64,000 bases of DNA from Henriciella barbarensis (GTDB taxonomy: Bacteria; Pseudomonadota; Alphaproteobacteria; Caulobacterales; Hyphomonadaceae), in assembly GCF_003576345.1 (NCBI RefSeq), contig NZ_QWGB01000004.1, positions 124,001 to 188,000 on the forward strand, read 5' to 3'. How positions within the stretch are numbered: position 1 is the first letter of the stretch; each line of letters opens with the position of its first letter. A program made the translations under genes and the position numbers. The notes under the pieces were generated by a model, which saw nothing but the letters and a program-made list of their open reading frames with translations, searched no databases and was not told where the DNA came from. Of this stretch, positions 56,287 to 64,000 are shown piece by piece.

Positions 56287-57096
56287 CTAGTCGCGCGAAG
56301 GCAGATTTTTCATCAATTGACGACGCAGACGCCCCGGGATGAACCGCTGGGCAAACCTCACCTGTTGGGCGCGCTTGCCAGCCATATAATGAACCTCCTC
56401 GCCATGGGCCGCGTCCCAGGCGCGTTCAGCGGCAAGCTCGACCGGATAGACGTCCTGGCCCTGCTCGCGCAGCTCATCGCTTACTTTGGTGTTTGTCCGG
56501 TCGCCAGAGAACATGTCGAGGATCGGCGTATCGATCAGCCATGGCATGAGGCTCGTGACCCGTATGCCGATATTCGAGAATTCGACATCCAGCGCTTCAG
56601 TCAGCCCGCGAACGGCAAACTTGGTCGCTGAATAGACAGCCATTTGCGGCCCGCCGACGACGCCTGCCGCAGAGGCTGTATTGACGATGCGAGCGCCCGG
56701 TGTGTTGCGGAGCAGGGGCAGAGCAGCGCCAACGCCGTTCAGCACGCCTTTGACGTTGATGTCGACCATCAGGTCATTGTCGTCGCCGGGAACGGTTTCG
56801 AACCAGCCATGACGCGCAATGCCGGCATTGTTGAACAGCACGTCCAGTTTGCCACCTGTGGCCTCAGAAAAGTGCTCCATACCAGCGGCCCAGTCTTCAC
56901 GGGATCGCACATCCAGTTTTTGCCAGACACAATTTTCCTCGCCAATTTCATGGGCAAGGGCTTTCAGGCCAGCCTCGTCGATGTCGTACAGGCCAAGAAA
57001 CCAGCTACGGTCCGCAAACAGTTTGGCGGTGGCCTTGCCGATGCCGGATGCGGCGCCCGTGATAAAGATACTCTTGCGGCCTGCTGCTTTAGGCAT
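56287..57096 (-). CDS. SDR family oxidoreductase
   Basis: A 269-residue short-chain dehydrogenase. The cofactor motif is TGAASGIG (residues 13-20), then NNAG, Ser in NTASAAG, and the catalytic YSATK. The segment LYDIDEAG with an Asp after beta-2 suggests NAD preference. Substrate unknown. It lies 61 bases downstream of nadC and could be the last gene of that cluster. Confidence 0.9.
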   Translation of the reverse strand: MPKAAGRKSIFITGAASGIGKATAKLFADRSWFLGLYDIDEAGLKALAHEIGEENCVWQKLDVRSREDWAAGMEHFSEATGGKLDVLFNNAGIARHGWFETVPGDDNDLMVDINVKGVLNGVGAALPLLRNTPGARIVNTASAAGVVGGPQMAVYSATKFAVRGLTEALDVEFSNIGIRVTSLMPWLIDTPILDMFSGDRTNTKVSDELREQGQDVYPVELAAERAWDAAHGEEVHYMAGKRAQQVRFAQRFIPGRLRRQLMKNLPSRD

Positions 57097-57157
57097 CGGT
57101 GAACTTCCTCCGGTTCCGGCCCACTTCAGTGATGGGCCGTTTTAGCAGGGCGCACCT

Positions 57158-58012
57158 TCAAGCGACGTCGAGGCCCACGTCAAGGTTTGACGCAGAGTGA
57201 GTGAGCGCGCCGACGGAAATATAGTCGACGCCGGTCTCTGCGATTCCGGCAACCGTATCGAGGTTCACCCCGCCGGAGGCTTCAGCCTTGCAGGCGCCGT
57301 TGATCATGGCGACGGCCTTACGGAGAGTTTCATTGTTCATATTGTCCAGCAGGACCGCATGCGGCTTGTGGGGCAGGGCCTCTTCAAGCTGATCCAGCGT
57401 ATCGACTTCGATCTCGATCATGCGCAGATGCCCGGCATAGGCGTGCGCGCGCTTCAGCGCTTCAGGGATCGAGCCGCAAGCGGCGATGTGGTTGTCCTTG
57501 ATCAGGATCGCATCGTCGAGACCATAGCGATGAGACGTGCCACCGCCGCAGCGCACGGCGCGCTTTTCCACGGCGCGGTGGCCGGGCGTCGTTTTGCGCG
57601 TGCAGACGATTGTGGCGTTGGTGCCAGCCACCTTCTCGACAAAGGCACCGGTCAGCGTCGCAATCCCCGACAGGCGACCGATAAAGTTCAGCATGGTACG
57701 CTCTGCCGTGAGGATTGAGCGAGCGGAGCCGGATAGCGTTGCGATCACGGCGCCGGGCTGAAGTTGCCCGCCATCATCTATCGAAACATCGAGCGCAACG
57801 GATGGGTCGACGAGTTTCAACGCATAGGCGGCGGCGTCCATGCCCGCCAGGATGCCCGACTTGCGCGCGCGGATCTGCGCCGACATTTCCGTGCCGGGCG
57901 CGATGGTGGCGTCCGTGGTAAGGTCGCCAGCGCGGCCGAGGTCTTCGGTCAGCGCGAGCCGGACGATCGGGTCAAGCACGAGGTCGGGCAGTGGGGGAGG
58001 GACAGGCATCAA
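57158..58012 (-). CDS. nadC: Quinolinate phosphoribosyltransferase (carboxylating)
   Basis: A 284-residue enzyme that turns quinolinate and PRPP into nicotinate mononucleotide. Motifs include EDLGRAGDLTTDA, CTRKTTPGHRAVEKRAVRCGGG and HRYGLDDAILIKDNH. Its start overlaps the nadB stop by 4 bases. Third step of de novo NAD synthesis in this cluster. Confidence 0.97.
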   Translation of the reverse strand: MMPVPPPLPDLVLDPIVRLALTEDLGRAGDLTTDATIAPGTEMSAQIRARKSGILAGMDAAAYALKLVDPSVALDVSIDDGGQLQPGAVIATLSGSARSILTAERTMLNFIGRLSGIATLTGAFVEKVAGTNATIVCTRKTTPGHRAVEKRAVRCGGGTSHRYGLDDAILIKDNHIAACGSIPEALKRAHAYAGHLRMIEIEVDTLDQLEEALPHKPHAVLLDNMNNETLRKAVAMINGACKAEASGGVNLDTVAGIAETGVDYISVGALTHSASNLDVGLDVA

Positions 58013-59553
58013 ATAGCCTCCTTTGCAGTCGTGCGCGAAGGCGTTTCAAGGAAAGAGCGGGTTGCGACCGGTGCGATGTCGGGAAAATCCTGGCGGAAAT
58101 GTCCGCCGCGGCTTTCTTCGCGAGCAAGAGCGGCGATTGCGATAAGCCGGGAGGCCTGAAGGGCATGCACGGGACCATGTGCTGCGATCTGTTCATCGAT
58201 CATGGACACAAGGCCCTTAAGATCCTGCCCATTGCGGACGACACCACACTTCGACGCCATAGCGCGGCGCAGCGAGAGGAGGTCGTCGGGGGAAAGCTCG
58301 TTCGGGACTTCTGCGCGCGATAAGCCGGGGTTGCCAAGTTCGCTCTCCGTAAGGCGTTCGGCAATCCGGGCCGCGAAGACGACAGCCTCCAGAAGGGAGT
58401 TGGAGGCCAGTCGGTTTGCGCCGTGCGCGCCGGTCGAGGCACATTCACCGCACACTGAGAGGCCCTCAAGCGAAGAGCGCCCCCAGGTTGAGGATACAAC
58501 GCCGCCCATATGATAGTGCGCAGCAGGCGCGACCGGAATGGGCGCCTCACGCGGATCGATACCGGCAGCCATACAGGCGGCGAACACGGTCGGGAAATGA
58601 GCCGGGAAGTCTTCGCCGACGGCTTCTGTCGCATCGAGAAACGCGCCGCGGCCAGCCTTGATTTCGCTGTCGATGGCGCGCGCGACCTCATCGCGGGGCG
58701 CGAGTTCCGCTTTCTCATGATAGCGGGCCATGAACAGCTCACCCCTGCCATCGCGCAGCACCGCACCTTCGCCGCGCAGCGCTTCAGTGGCGAGCGGCGC
58801 GGGGTCAAGCCCCACATCCATGGCGGTTGGGTGGAACTGGACGAATTCAGTATCGGCCACCAGCGCGCCTGCATTCCAGGCCATGGCGAGCGCGTCGCCG
58901 CGCGACTCCGGCGGATTGGTTGTCACGCGGAACAGACCACCCGAGCCCCCGGTGCAGAAGACTGTTTCGCGCGCCGTCATGGGGGTTAGCCCGCCCTTTG
59001 CATCGCGGGCGATAACCCCGGCGATGCGGCCATTGTCATCCTGAAGCAGGCCCACCGCGCGGTAAGGCTCAACCAGGTTGATGTGACTGCTCGCCTGCAC
59101 GGCCGTGGTCAGCGCACCCATGATCGCCTTGCCGGCAAGGTCGCCAGCAACGCGGGCAACGCGCGGGACAGAGTGTGCCGCTTCGAGTGAAAGCGACAGC
59201 GCGCCTTCGGGCGTGCGGTCAAACGGAACGCCTAGCTCAATGAGGTCGAGAACCCGGGCAGGGCCTTCTTCTGCGATAAGTTGCGCTATGACCGGATCGA
59301 CAAGCCCGGATCCTGCTGCGACCGTATCGCGGGCATGGGCGTCGGCGGTGTCCAGAGGGTCGAGGGCAGCGGCGAGCCCGCCTTGTGCCCAGGCTGACGA
59401 GGCCGCTTCACCAAGCGGGGCGGGTGCAATGACGGTGCATTTGCGCGGGGCAAGGCGAAGCGCAAGGAAAAGCCCGGCGAGGCCTGCGCCAACAATCAGA
59501 ATATCGCGGTCACTCGCTGGCGAGCCAGCTTTTAGTATTCGGGTATGCGTCAT
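58009..59553 (-). CDS. nadB: L-aspartate oxidase
   Basis: A 514-residue FAD enzyme oxidising aspartate to iminoaspartate, the substrate of NadA. The dinucleotide motif is ILIVGAGLAGLFLALRL; SSAWAQGGLAAAL, HPTAMDVGLDP and GECASTGAHGANRLASNSLLEAVVF are diagnostic. The start at 59553 is the first ATG of the frame. It overlaps nadC by 4 bases and lies 20 bases after an unknown gene. Confidence 0.96.
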   Translation of the reverse strand: MTHTRILKAGSPASDRDILIVGAGLAGLFLALRLAPRKCTVIAPAPLGEAASSAWAQGGLAAALDPLDTADAHARDTVAAGSGLVDPVIAQLIAEEGPARVLDLIELGVPFDRTPEGALSLSLEAAHSVPRVARVAGDLAGKAIMGALTTAVQASSHINLVEPYRAVGLLQDDNGRIAGVIARDAKGGLTPMTARETVFCTGGSGGLFRVTTNPPESRGDALAMAWNAGALVADTEFVQFHPTAMDVGLDPAPLATEALRGEGAVLRDGRGELFMARYHEKAELAPRDEVARAIDSEIKAGRGAFLDATEAVGEDFPAHFPTVFAACMAAGIDPREAPIPVAPAAHYHMGGVVSSTWGRSSLEGLSVCGECASTGAHGANRLASNSLLEAVVFAARIAERLTESELGNPGLSRAEVPNELSPDDLLSLRRAMASKCGVVRNGQDLKGLVSMIDEQIAAHGPVHALQASRLIAIAALAREESRGGHFRQDFPDIAPVATRSFLETPSRTTAKEAI

Positions 59554-59573
59554 GGTCTAGCGTCCCCGGCAGC

Positions 59574-60032
59574 TCAGGAAATGGCCCCGTCGGCGCGCTG
59601 CCAGACGGCGGGGTATATATCGGCGCCAACAAGCACACCGTCCATGCGGGACTCCGACTCAATACGCAGCTGGAAATTATCAGGCGTATAGAAGGCGGAT
59701 GGCTCGCCCTGCAGGAAGTTACGGATCTCGGAACGCACAGTCAGTACATCCTCCTCAACGCTGGCGCGGCAGCTTTGCTCGACGACATAGGTAACATCGA
59801 TGGCAGGGCAATCTTGCCTGGCGGTCAGCTCACAGCCGTATTCGCCTTCGGTTTCCGTCGGCATGAGGCGGGCCGGGCCATCAAAGGTGCAGGCTTTGTT
59901 GAGATCGGCTTCGAATACCCATGTTCCGGCGAGCACCGGTTCAGTTGCAGGGGTGTCTTCCTGCCCGAGGGCAGATGGTCCAGCACCCAGCGCAACTGCG
60001 CCAGTGAGAAGCGCAGCGCGGACGCGGATCAT
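59574..60032 (-). CDS. Secreted four-cysteine protein of unknown function, paralogue 2 in the nad cluster
   Basis: A 152-residue protein with a signal peptide (ALLTGAVALGAGPSALG). The mature part has four Cys (KACTF, YGCELT, DCPA, QSCRA) that align one to one with the neighbour's; TVRSEIRNFLQG, YTPDNFQLRI and the end RADGAIS also align. It resembles a small beta-barrel or lipocalin-like fold, but I cannot name a family. It overlaps its paralogue by 4 bases (ATGA). Confidence 0.78.
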   Translation of the reverse strand: MIRVRAALLTGAVALGAGPSALGQEDTPATEPVLAGTWVFEADLNKACTFDGPARLMPTETEGEYGCELTARQDCPAIDVTYVVEQSCRASVEEDVLTVRSEIRNFLQGEPSAFYTPDNFQLRIESESRMDGVLVGADIYPAVWQRADGAIS

Positions 60033-60493
60033 GAGATGCCATCCTCGGCACGGACAAACTCCACCGGTGCGGTGGCCGCCGAAACAAGCGATCCGTACAT
60101 GCGGCGACTATCCTGAACAGTCAGCGCAAAATTGTCGGGGACATAGACCAGCCCCTCGGCCTTGGACTCCACGAATTGCTCGATCTCGGATCGGATAGAG
60201 ACCTGCTCATTGAACCGGCGCGCCTTGCAGCTCTGCACGACGACGGACCGGCCCCACATGGAGCAGATCTCAACGGCCGTCAGCTCACAATTATAGACAC
60301 CTGCGTCCGGGTGGGGGGTGAGACGGGCCGTGCCTGACATGATGCACTGGCCCTCGCGATAAGGTTTGGTCTGGAAGGTCCAGTTGCCGAGCACGTCGCC
60401 GGGGTCGCTTTCGGTTGCAGCTTGCGCAGTGGCGGTAGGCCCCAGCGCAAGCAAGGCAACAGTCAGGCAGGCAAGGCGCAGGCGGCTCAGCAT
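60029..60493 (-). CDS. Secreted four-cysteine protein of unknown function, paralogue 1 in the nad cluster
   Basis: A 154-residue protein with a signal peptide (LACLTVALLALGPTATAQA). Cys positions: GQCIM, YNCELT, EICSM, QSCKA. The patterns SIRSEIEQFVES, YVPDNFALTV, and RAEDGIS match the next gene. The pair sits between nadA and nadB and is probably co-transcribed with them. A role in NAD metabolism is not implied by the sequence; the cysteines suggest two disulfides in the periplasm. Confidence 0.78.
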   Translation of the reverse strand: MLSRLRLACLTVALLALGPTATAQAATESDPGDVLGNWTFQTKPYREGQCIMSGTARLTPHPDAGVYNCELTAVEICSMWGRSVVVQSCKARRFNEQVSIRSEIEQFVESKAEGLVYVPDNFALTVQDSRRMYGSLVSAATAPVEFVRAEDGIS

Positions 60494-60552
60494 GGCGGCT
60501 CTCTTCGTCTCATTCGTCCAGAGAATACCGCCGAAGCGGCCTTTTCAAGGCG

Positions 60553-61701
60553 TCAGGCTGGCGAAATAACTTCAATCTCGCGCGGGGCAAGGCCCGTTTC
60601 GAAGGCGAGCGGCTTGTCGGTTTTCGGCAAGGCCAGCATCGCATCGATCGCGGCTTTCGCTTTCACACGCATCTTCTCGTCGATCACCACTTCATGCTTC
60701 ATCTCGATCAGGCAGTCGAGAATGTTCTCGAGCGTGATCCGCTTCATGTGCGGGCAGAGATTGCAAGGGCGCACAAAGTTCACGCCTGGATTCTCTGCGG
60801 CGACATTGTCGCTCATCGAGCATTCGGTAAGGAGCACGACCTTGTTCGGGCTGTTATCCTGCACATAGCTGGCGAGCGCCGAGGTGGAGCCTGCGAAGTC
60901 TGCGGCCTGAAGAACGTCAGGCGGGCATTCCGGGTGAGCCAGAATGACGACGCCTGGATGGGCTTCGCGCAGCTGGCTGACATCGTCGGCGCTGAAAAGC
61001 TCATGCACCTCGCAGGCACCCGGCCATGTAATGATACGGATATCGGTCTGCGCCGCGACGTTCTTTGCAAGATACTGGTCCGGCACGAGGATGACGGTGT
61101 CGGTGTCCCATTCCCTGGCGATGGCTTCGACCACCTGCGCGGCGTTCGAGCTGGTGCAGGTGATATGGCATTCGGCCTTCACGTCGGCGGTCGTGTTCAC
61201 ATAGGTGACGACCGGATAGTTCGGATAGCGTTCCTTGATCAGGCGCACATCCGGCCCTGTGATAGAGGCGGCCAGCGAACAGCCAGCTTCCAGGCTCGGG
61301 ATCAGCACAGTCTTTTCAGGCGCGAGGATCTTCGAGGTTTCGGCCATGAAGTGGACGCCAGCCTGCACGATGATGTCGGCTTCGACGGCAGCCGCCTCGC
61401 GGGCGAGCTGCAGGGAGTCGCCGCGGAAGTCGCCGACAAGGCGAAAGATATCCGGCGTCATGTAATTATGCGCGAGAATGACCGCGTTCTTTTCTTCCTT
61501 GAGACGGTTAATCTCAGCCACAAGCGGCGCGATTGCGGGCCACTCCATTGGGGTGATGAAATCAGACACGAGCGGATAGAGATCGTCAGTCTTCGCCTTG
61601 ATCTCGTCCGTATATGCAAGTCCACGCTCTTCAGCTGCGTTCTTTGCGCGAAGCGGCGTCGGGGTTGGGCATCCCGGTCCTGAATCGATCAATCTAGCCA
61701 T
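60553..61701 (-). CDS. nadA: Quinolinate synthase
   Basis: A 382-residue 4Fe-4S enzyme condensing iminoaspartate with dihydroxyacetone phosphate to quinolinate. Three cluster cysteines of the family are at Cys141 (LEAGCSLA), Cys230 (WPGACEVH) and Cys316 in RPCNLCPHM; AHNYMTPDIF and VHFMAETSKI are typical. The GGAGGA site lies 8 bases before ATG 61701. First gene of the nadA-orf-orf-nadB-nadC set. Confidence 0.97.
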   Translation of the reverse strand: MARLIDSGPGCPTPTPLRAKNAAEERGLAYTDEIKAKTDDLYPLVSDFITPMEWPAIAPLVAEINRLKEEKNAVILAHNYMTPDIFRLVGDFRGDSLQLAREAAAVEADIIVQAGVHFMAETSKILAPEKTVLIPSLEAGCSLAASITGPDVRLIKERYPNYPVVTYVNTTADVKAECHITCTSSNAAQVVEAIAREWDTDTVILVPDQYLAKNVAAQTDIRIITWPGACEVHELFSADDVSQLREAHPGVVILAHPECPPDVLQAADFAGSTSALASYVQDNSPNKVVLLTECSMSDNVAAENPGVNFVRPCNLCPHMKRITLENILDCLIEMKHEVVIDEKMRVKAKAAIDAMLALPKTDKPLAFETGLAPREIEVISPA

Positions 61702-61720
61702 ATCGTGTCCTCCACGCTTT

Positions 61721-61735
61721 TGCTCAATATGAGCA
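61721..61735. promoter_or_regulatory. Palindromic candidate operator of nadA
   Basis: TGCTCA-ATA-TGAGCA, a perfect 6-bp inverted repeat with a 3-base spacer, centred 27 bases upstream of the nadA start codon. The position fits a repressor site near the promoter. Alphaproteobacterial NAD-synthesis genes can be controlled by NadQ; I cannot verify that this is its motif. Confidence 0.5.
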
Positions 61736-61932
61736 TTACTTGGTTATGCCTTAGCAGGATTTCAAGTCTTCCCTTTACGAAGAGGAGAAATCTGACGCTG
61801 CCCAGCCCCTTTTAGGCATAGTGAGCAAAAGGCAAGTAATTCACGCGCTTCGCCATGGCAAGGCCTATGTCAATTTCGCGACAATTTGGAGCGGAACGCG
61901 TTACTTTTTTTGGGGACTAAAGGCTTGCCGTG

Positions 61933-63798
61933 TCAGTTCTGGAGCTGTTGCTGATACCAGCTCTCCACGTCAGCCTCCACCAGATCAAGCGGCCGCGGCC
62001 CGCCTGCCAGGATGACGGAATTGAAAGAGGCCTCGTCGAAGCGCGCGCCAACAACCGCCTCTGCGCGGGTGCGCATGTCGAGGATGCGGTTGCGGCCTGC
62101 GAAGTAGGAAACGGCCTGGCCTGGCCAGACGAGATAGCGCAGAACTTCTCGCTCCATCTGGGTGCGCGGCAGTCCCGTCGTGTTGACGAGATAATCGACA
62201 GTTTGCTGATAGGACCATCCGCGCGAATGGAGCCCCGTATCGGCGACCACGCGTGCGGCCCGGAACAGGATGGACTGGAGATAGCCGAGCCGCCCAAATG
62301 GGTCATCGCCGTACTGGCCTGCACCATCAGCAAGGTCTTCGGCATAGGTGCCCCAGCCTTCGCCGAATGACACGTCCCAGATCATCTGGCGCAGTAGCGG
62401 GTTGCGCGTTTGCGTCGTCATCGTGCTTTCGGTGTGGTGGCCGGGAACGCCTTCATGAGCAGCGAGCGTTGGCAGGGTGAAGGGCGGCCATTCCTCACCT
62501 TCGCCCAGATTGATGAGAAGGAGGCCGGGACTGGTGCCATCTGCGGTCGCCGGCGAATAGAGTGCCCCGGAATAGGTTGCTTCTTTCAGCACGGGCATCC
62601 GCGCGACGACGAGGCTTTCATTTGGTGCTTTCGCAACCATGCGAGGCAGTATTTCAGTTGCCGCCGACACTGCATGGCGAAGCGTGCCCAGAACCTGCAT
62701 GCGCGTGTCGACATTCAGCGGACGGGACTGACCGGGGGTCTCCGCGAGATAGGCAAGGCGTTCACCGACAGTGCCGCCGGACAGGCCCAACGATACAAAC
62801 TGCGCATCAATCTCTGCGTTAATCGCTTCGATGGCGCTCAGGGCTTCCTGGTGAAGGAACTCCGGATCGGCGTTTGGTGCAGCATAGAAGGCGAGAAGAT
62901 CGCGGTAATAAGCGTCACCATCCTGCAGCGAGGACATACCCGCCTCTTTCGGTGCCCGCAGCTTGAGACGCGCGACCTCATCAGCAAATTCCCTGTAGGC
63001 CGGTATGACCTCGTTCAGCATCGTGCGAGCAGCGGCTTCGCGGTATGTGTTCGCAGACGGTCCGGACGTTGCATCAAGGCCGCTGACCACATTCCCGAAT
63101 GTCTGGATCAGCGGATGCGTCTGGACGGGCTGCCGCGCAAATTCCCGCAGGCGCGCCTCAAGCTGGTCGAGTACGATTTGCGGCGGGATCACTCCGCTTT
63201 TGGCGTCAGACAGCAAACGCCGACGTTCATCAGCGATGGTATCGGGCAGCGCTGCCAGACGCGCGAGATAGTCTTCGGCGTCAGCATGCGACCGAAGCGG
63301 TTGCGCGCTGACCAGCAAATCGGGCACGTCGACCCAGGCGCCGCTTATCTGGTCAACAGCATAGGGCCGCGCCATGCCGAGCGAATAGCGACCGTACCCG
63401 TAAGCTTCCAGTTGGGTCAGCGCCTCATAATGGCTCGAAATCACGTCGAGATGCCGGGCAAGCTCGCTCTCCGAAGGGATGTAGGGCGTCTGAAGCAATC
63501 GGTTGAGAAGCTCTATCCGCAAAAGGCGCGTGCGTTCGAACCGGGCTTGCGAACGGTCATCCAGCACATCGTTGATGGAAACGCGTGCGCTGCTTTCCTC
63601 GAGGCCCAGCCGCGTGGCGGTTTCCGGTGACAGCGCCAGTTCAGCCTGCGCCGTATCTTCCATTACGCGGTTGATGTCCCGCACCGTGCGCCGCGCGATG
63701 CCGTCCTCATTTACCGCCGGGCCACAGGAAGCTGCGAGGCTGACCGCTGCGAGCGCGAAAACTGGACGCATTCTTGCAAGGTTCAGGACTGGTCTCAT
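61933..63798 (-). CDS. DUF885 family protein (putative metallohydrolase), lipoprotein
   Basis: A 621-residue protein with a lipoprotein-like signal (MRPVFALAAVSLAASC). DUF885 is recognised by the zinc-binding HEGVPGHHTE and the downstream GEGWGTYAEDLAD, which together give a metallopeptidase-like site. It is otherwise helical. ATG at 63798 is chosen as the nearest Met before the signal; ATG 63771 (MRPVFAL) is also possible, while an in-frame start at 63963 adds non-signal sequence. It is probably an envelope peptidase; the substrate is unknown. Confidence 0.85.
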   Translation of the reverse strand: MRPVLNLARMRPVFALAAVSLAASCGPAVNEDGIARRTVRDINRVMEDTAQAELALSPETATRLGLEESSARVSINDVLDDRSQARFERTRLLRIELLNRLLQTPYIPSESELARHLDVISSHYEALTQLEAYGYGRYSLGMARPYAVDQISGAWVDVPDLLVSAQPLRSHADAEDYLARLAALPDTIADERRRLLSDAKSGVIPPQIVLDQLEARLREFARQPVQTHPLIQTFGNVVSGLDATSGPSANTYREAAARTMLNEVIPAYREFADEVARLKLRAPKEAGMSSLQDGDAYYRDLLAFYAAPNADPEFLHQEALSAIEAINAEIDAQFVSLGLSGGTVGERLAYLAETPGQSRPLNVDTRMQVLGTLRHAVSAATEILPRMVAKAPNESLVVARMPVLKEATYSGALYSPATADGTSPGLLLINLGEGEEWPPFTLPTLAAHEGVPGHHTESTMTTQTRNPLLRQMIWDVSFGEGWGTYAEDLADGAGQYGDDPFGRLGYLQSILFRAARVVADTGLHSRGWSYQQTVDYLVNTTGLPRTQMEREVLRYLVWPGQAVSYFAGRNRILDMRTRAEAVVGARFDEASFNSVILAGGPRPLDLVEADVESWYQQQLQN

Positions 63799-63918
63799 CA
63801 GGCGTGAAAATCCGCTTTCGATAGGCTGGCGTGAAACGGGCGGGGCAATAGCTGCTCGGCGGTTGTGAGCGTCTGGCTTATCCGGTAAACCGCGCCGGTC
63901 AATCAATGGAGTGTTCCC

Positions 63919-64000
63919 GTGGCAAATTCCCAGTCGGCCCAAGCGTCTCCGCTTAGCGGGCAAGTGCTGTTTTATTCCAATCCTCAGCCTCTCAATGCTG
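63919..64000 (+). CDS. SapC-like protein, 5' end only (runs off the window)
   Basis: GTG at 63919 follows GGAG by 7 bases and opens a frame reading VANSQSAQASPL, then VLFYSNPQPLNA to the edge. The FYxxPxPLxA pattern is what SapC-family proteins show at their N-terminus. Only 27 codons are visible, so the call is tentative. Confidence 0.45.
   Translation, partial: MANSQSAQASPLSGQVLFYSNPQPLNA

Noticed and set aside
60694-61683. 329-codon open frame on the plus strand
   Set aside because: Antisense to nadA, whose cluster cysteines are clear.
61893-61915. GGAAC motif as a third EcfG promoter
   Set aside because: No CGTT at 16 or 17 bases; it also points into the end of the minus-strand DUF885 gene.
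62410-63630. 406-codon open frame on the plus strand
   Set aside because: Antisense to the DUF885 gene, which carries its zinc motif and signal; the plus-strand translation is Arg/Gly-rich without family features.

Overview
The window reads as chromosomal DNA of a GC-rich alphaproteobacterium, most likely of the Caulobacterales/Hyphomonadaceae type. Supporting signs are a ccrM GANTC methyltransferase, an F0 ATP synthase operon with duplicated b subunits (b and b') separate from F1, a split glycine decarboxylase (gcvPA/gcvPB), two GGAAC-N16/17-CGTT promoters of the EcfG general-stress type, a CC_3452-like secreted protein and a partial SapC-like gene. The lineage call is inference from gene content. 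I see no prophage, insertion sequence, CRISPR array, rRNA or tRNA; nearly all of it is housekeeping DNA.

Left to right: (1-5.1 kb) an alpha-2-macroglobulin coupled to pbpC; (5.1-12.5 kb) single genes: an acidic unknown, a sterol-desaturase-like hydroxylase, small secreted proteins, a thiolase, DUF4112, DinB and VOC proteins, and an acyl-CoA dehydrogenase; (12.6-17.8 kb) a glycine-cleavage operon gcvT-gcvH-gcvPA-orf-gcvPB under a tandem glycine riboswitch, closed by a terminator; (17.8-22.3 kb) an acyltransferase, a small membrane protein and the F0 operon; (22.4-31.4 kb) smc, a DsbA-like lipoprotein and dciA, divergent from mutY, then a CPA2 antiporter and ccrM; (31.4-36.4 kb) radical SAM, BLUF photoreceptor, two arsenosugar-type glycosyltransferase-family proteins, hemerythrin, VOC and uracil-DNA glycosylase; (36.5-45.6 kb) ETF-QO, a membrane protein, a MraY/WecA-like transferase, ispE, two tandem TPR lipoproteins and a polyprenyl diphosphate synthase; (45.7-54.2 kb) DUF2007, a tRNA-methyltransferase-like gene, and glyQ-orfA-orfB-glyS-orf-ppdK; (54.6-64 kb) a SleB-type hydrolase, an O-methyltransferase, the nadA-orf-orf-nadB-nadC-SDR cluster, a DUF885 protein and the start of a SapC-like gene.

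The most unusual structures are in the glycyl-tRNA synthetase region. The last 79 coding bases of glyQ plus the junction to the next gene (82 bp in all) are duplicated with 3 mismatches on either side of a small secreted-protein gene. The second copy lies in a 35-codon ORF that overlaps its neighbours at both ends, so it looks like a copied translational-coupling cassette. Within glyS, an 88-bp palindromic element is inserted in frame and would be translated as about 30 extra residues, much like the palindromic elements that invade Rickettsia genes. Also worth attention are a pair of paralogous four-cysteine secreted proteins inside the NAD-biosynthesis cluster, an unknown 103-codon gene coupled on both sides between gcvPA and gcvPB, and a CtrA-like site plus a GANTC site upstream of ccrM.
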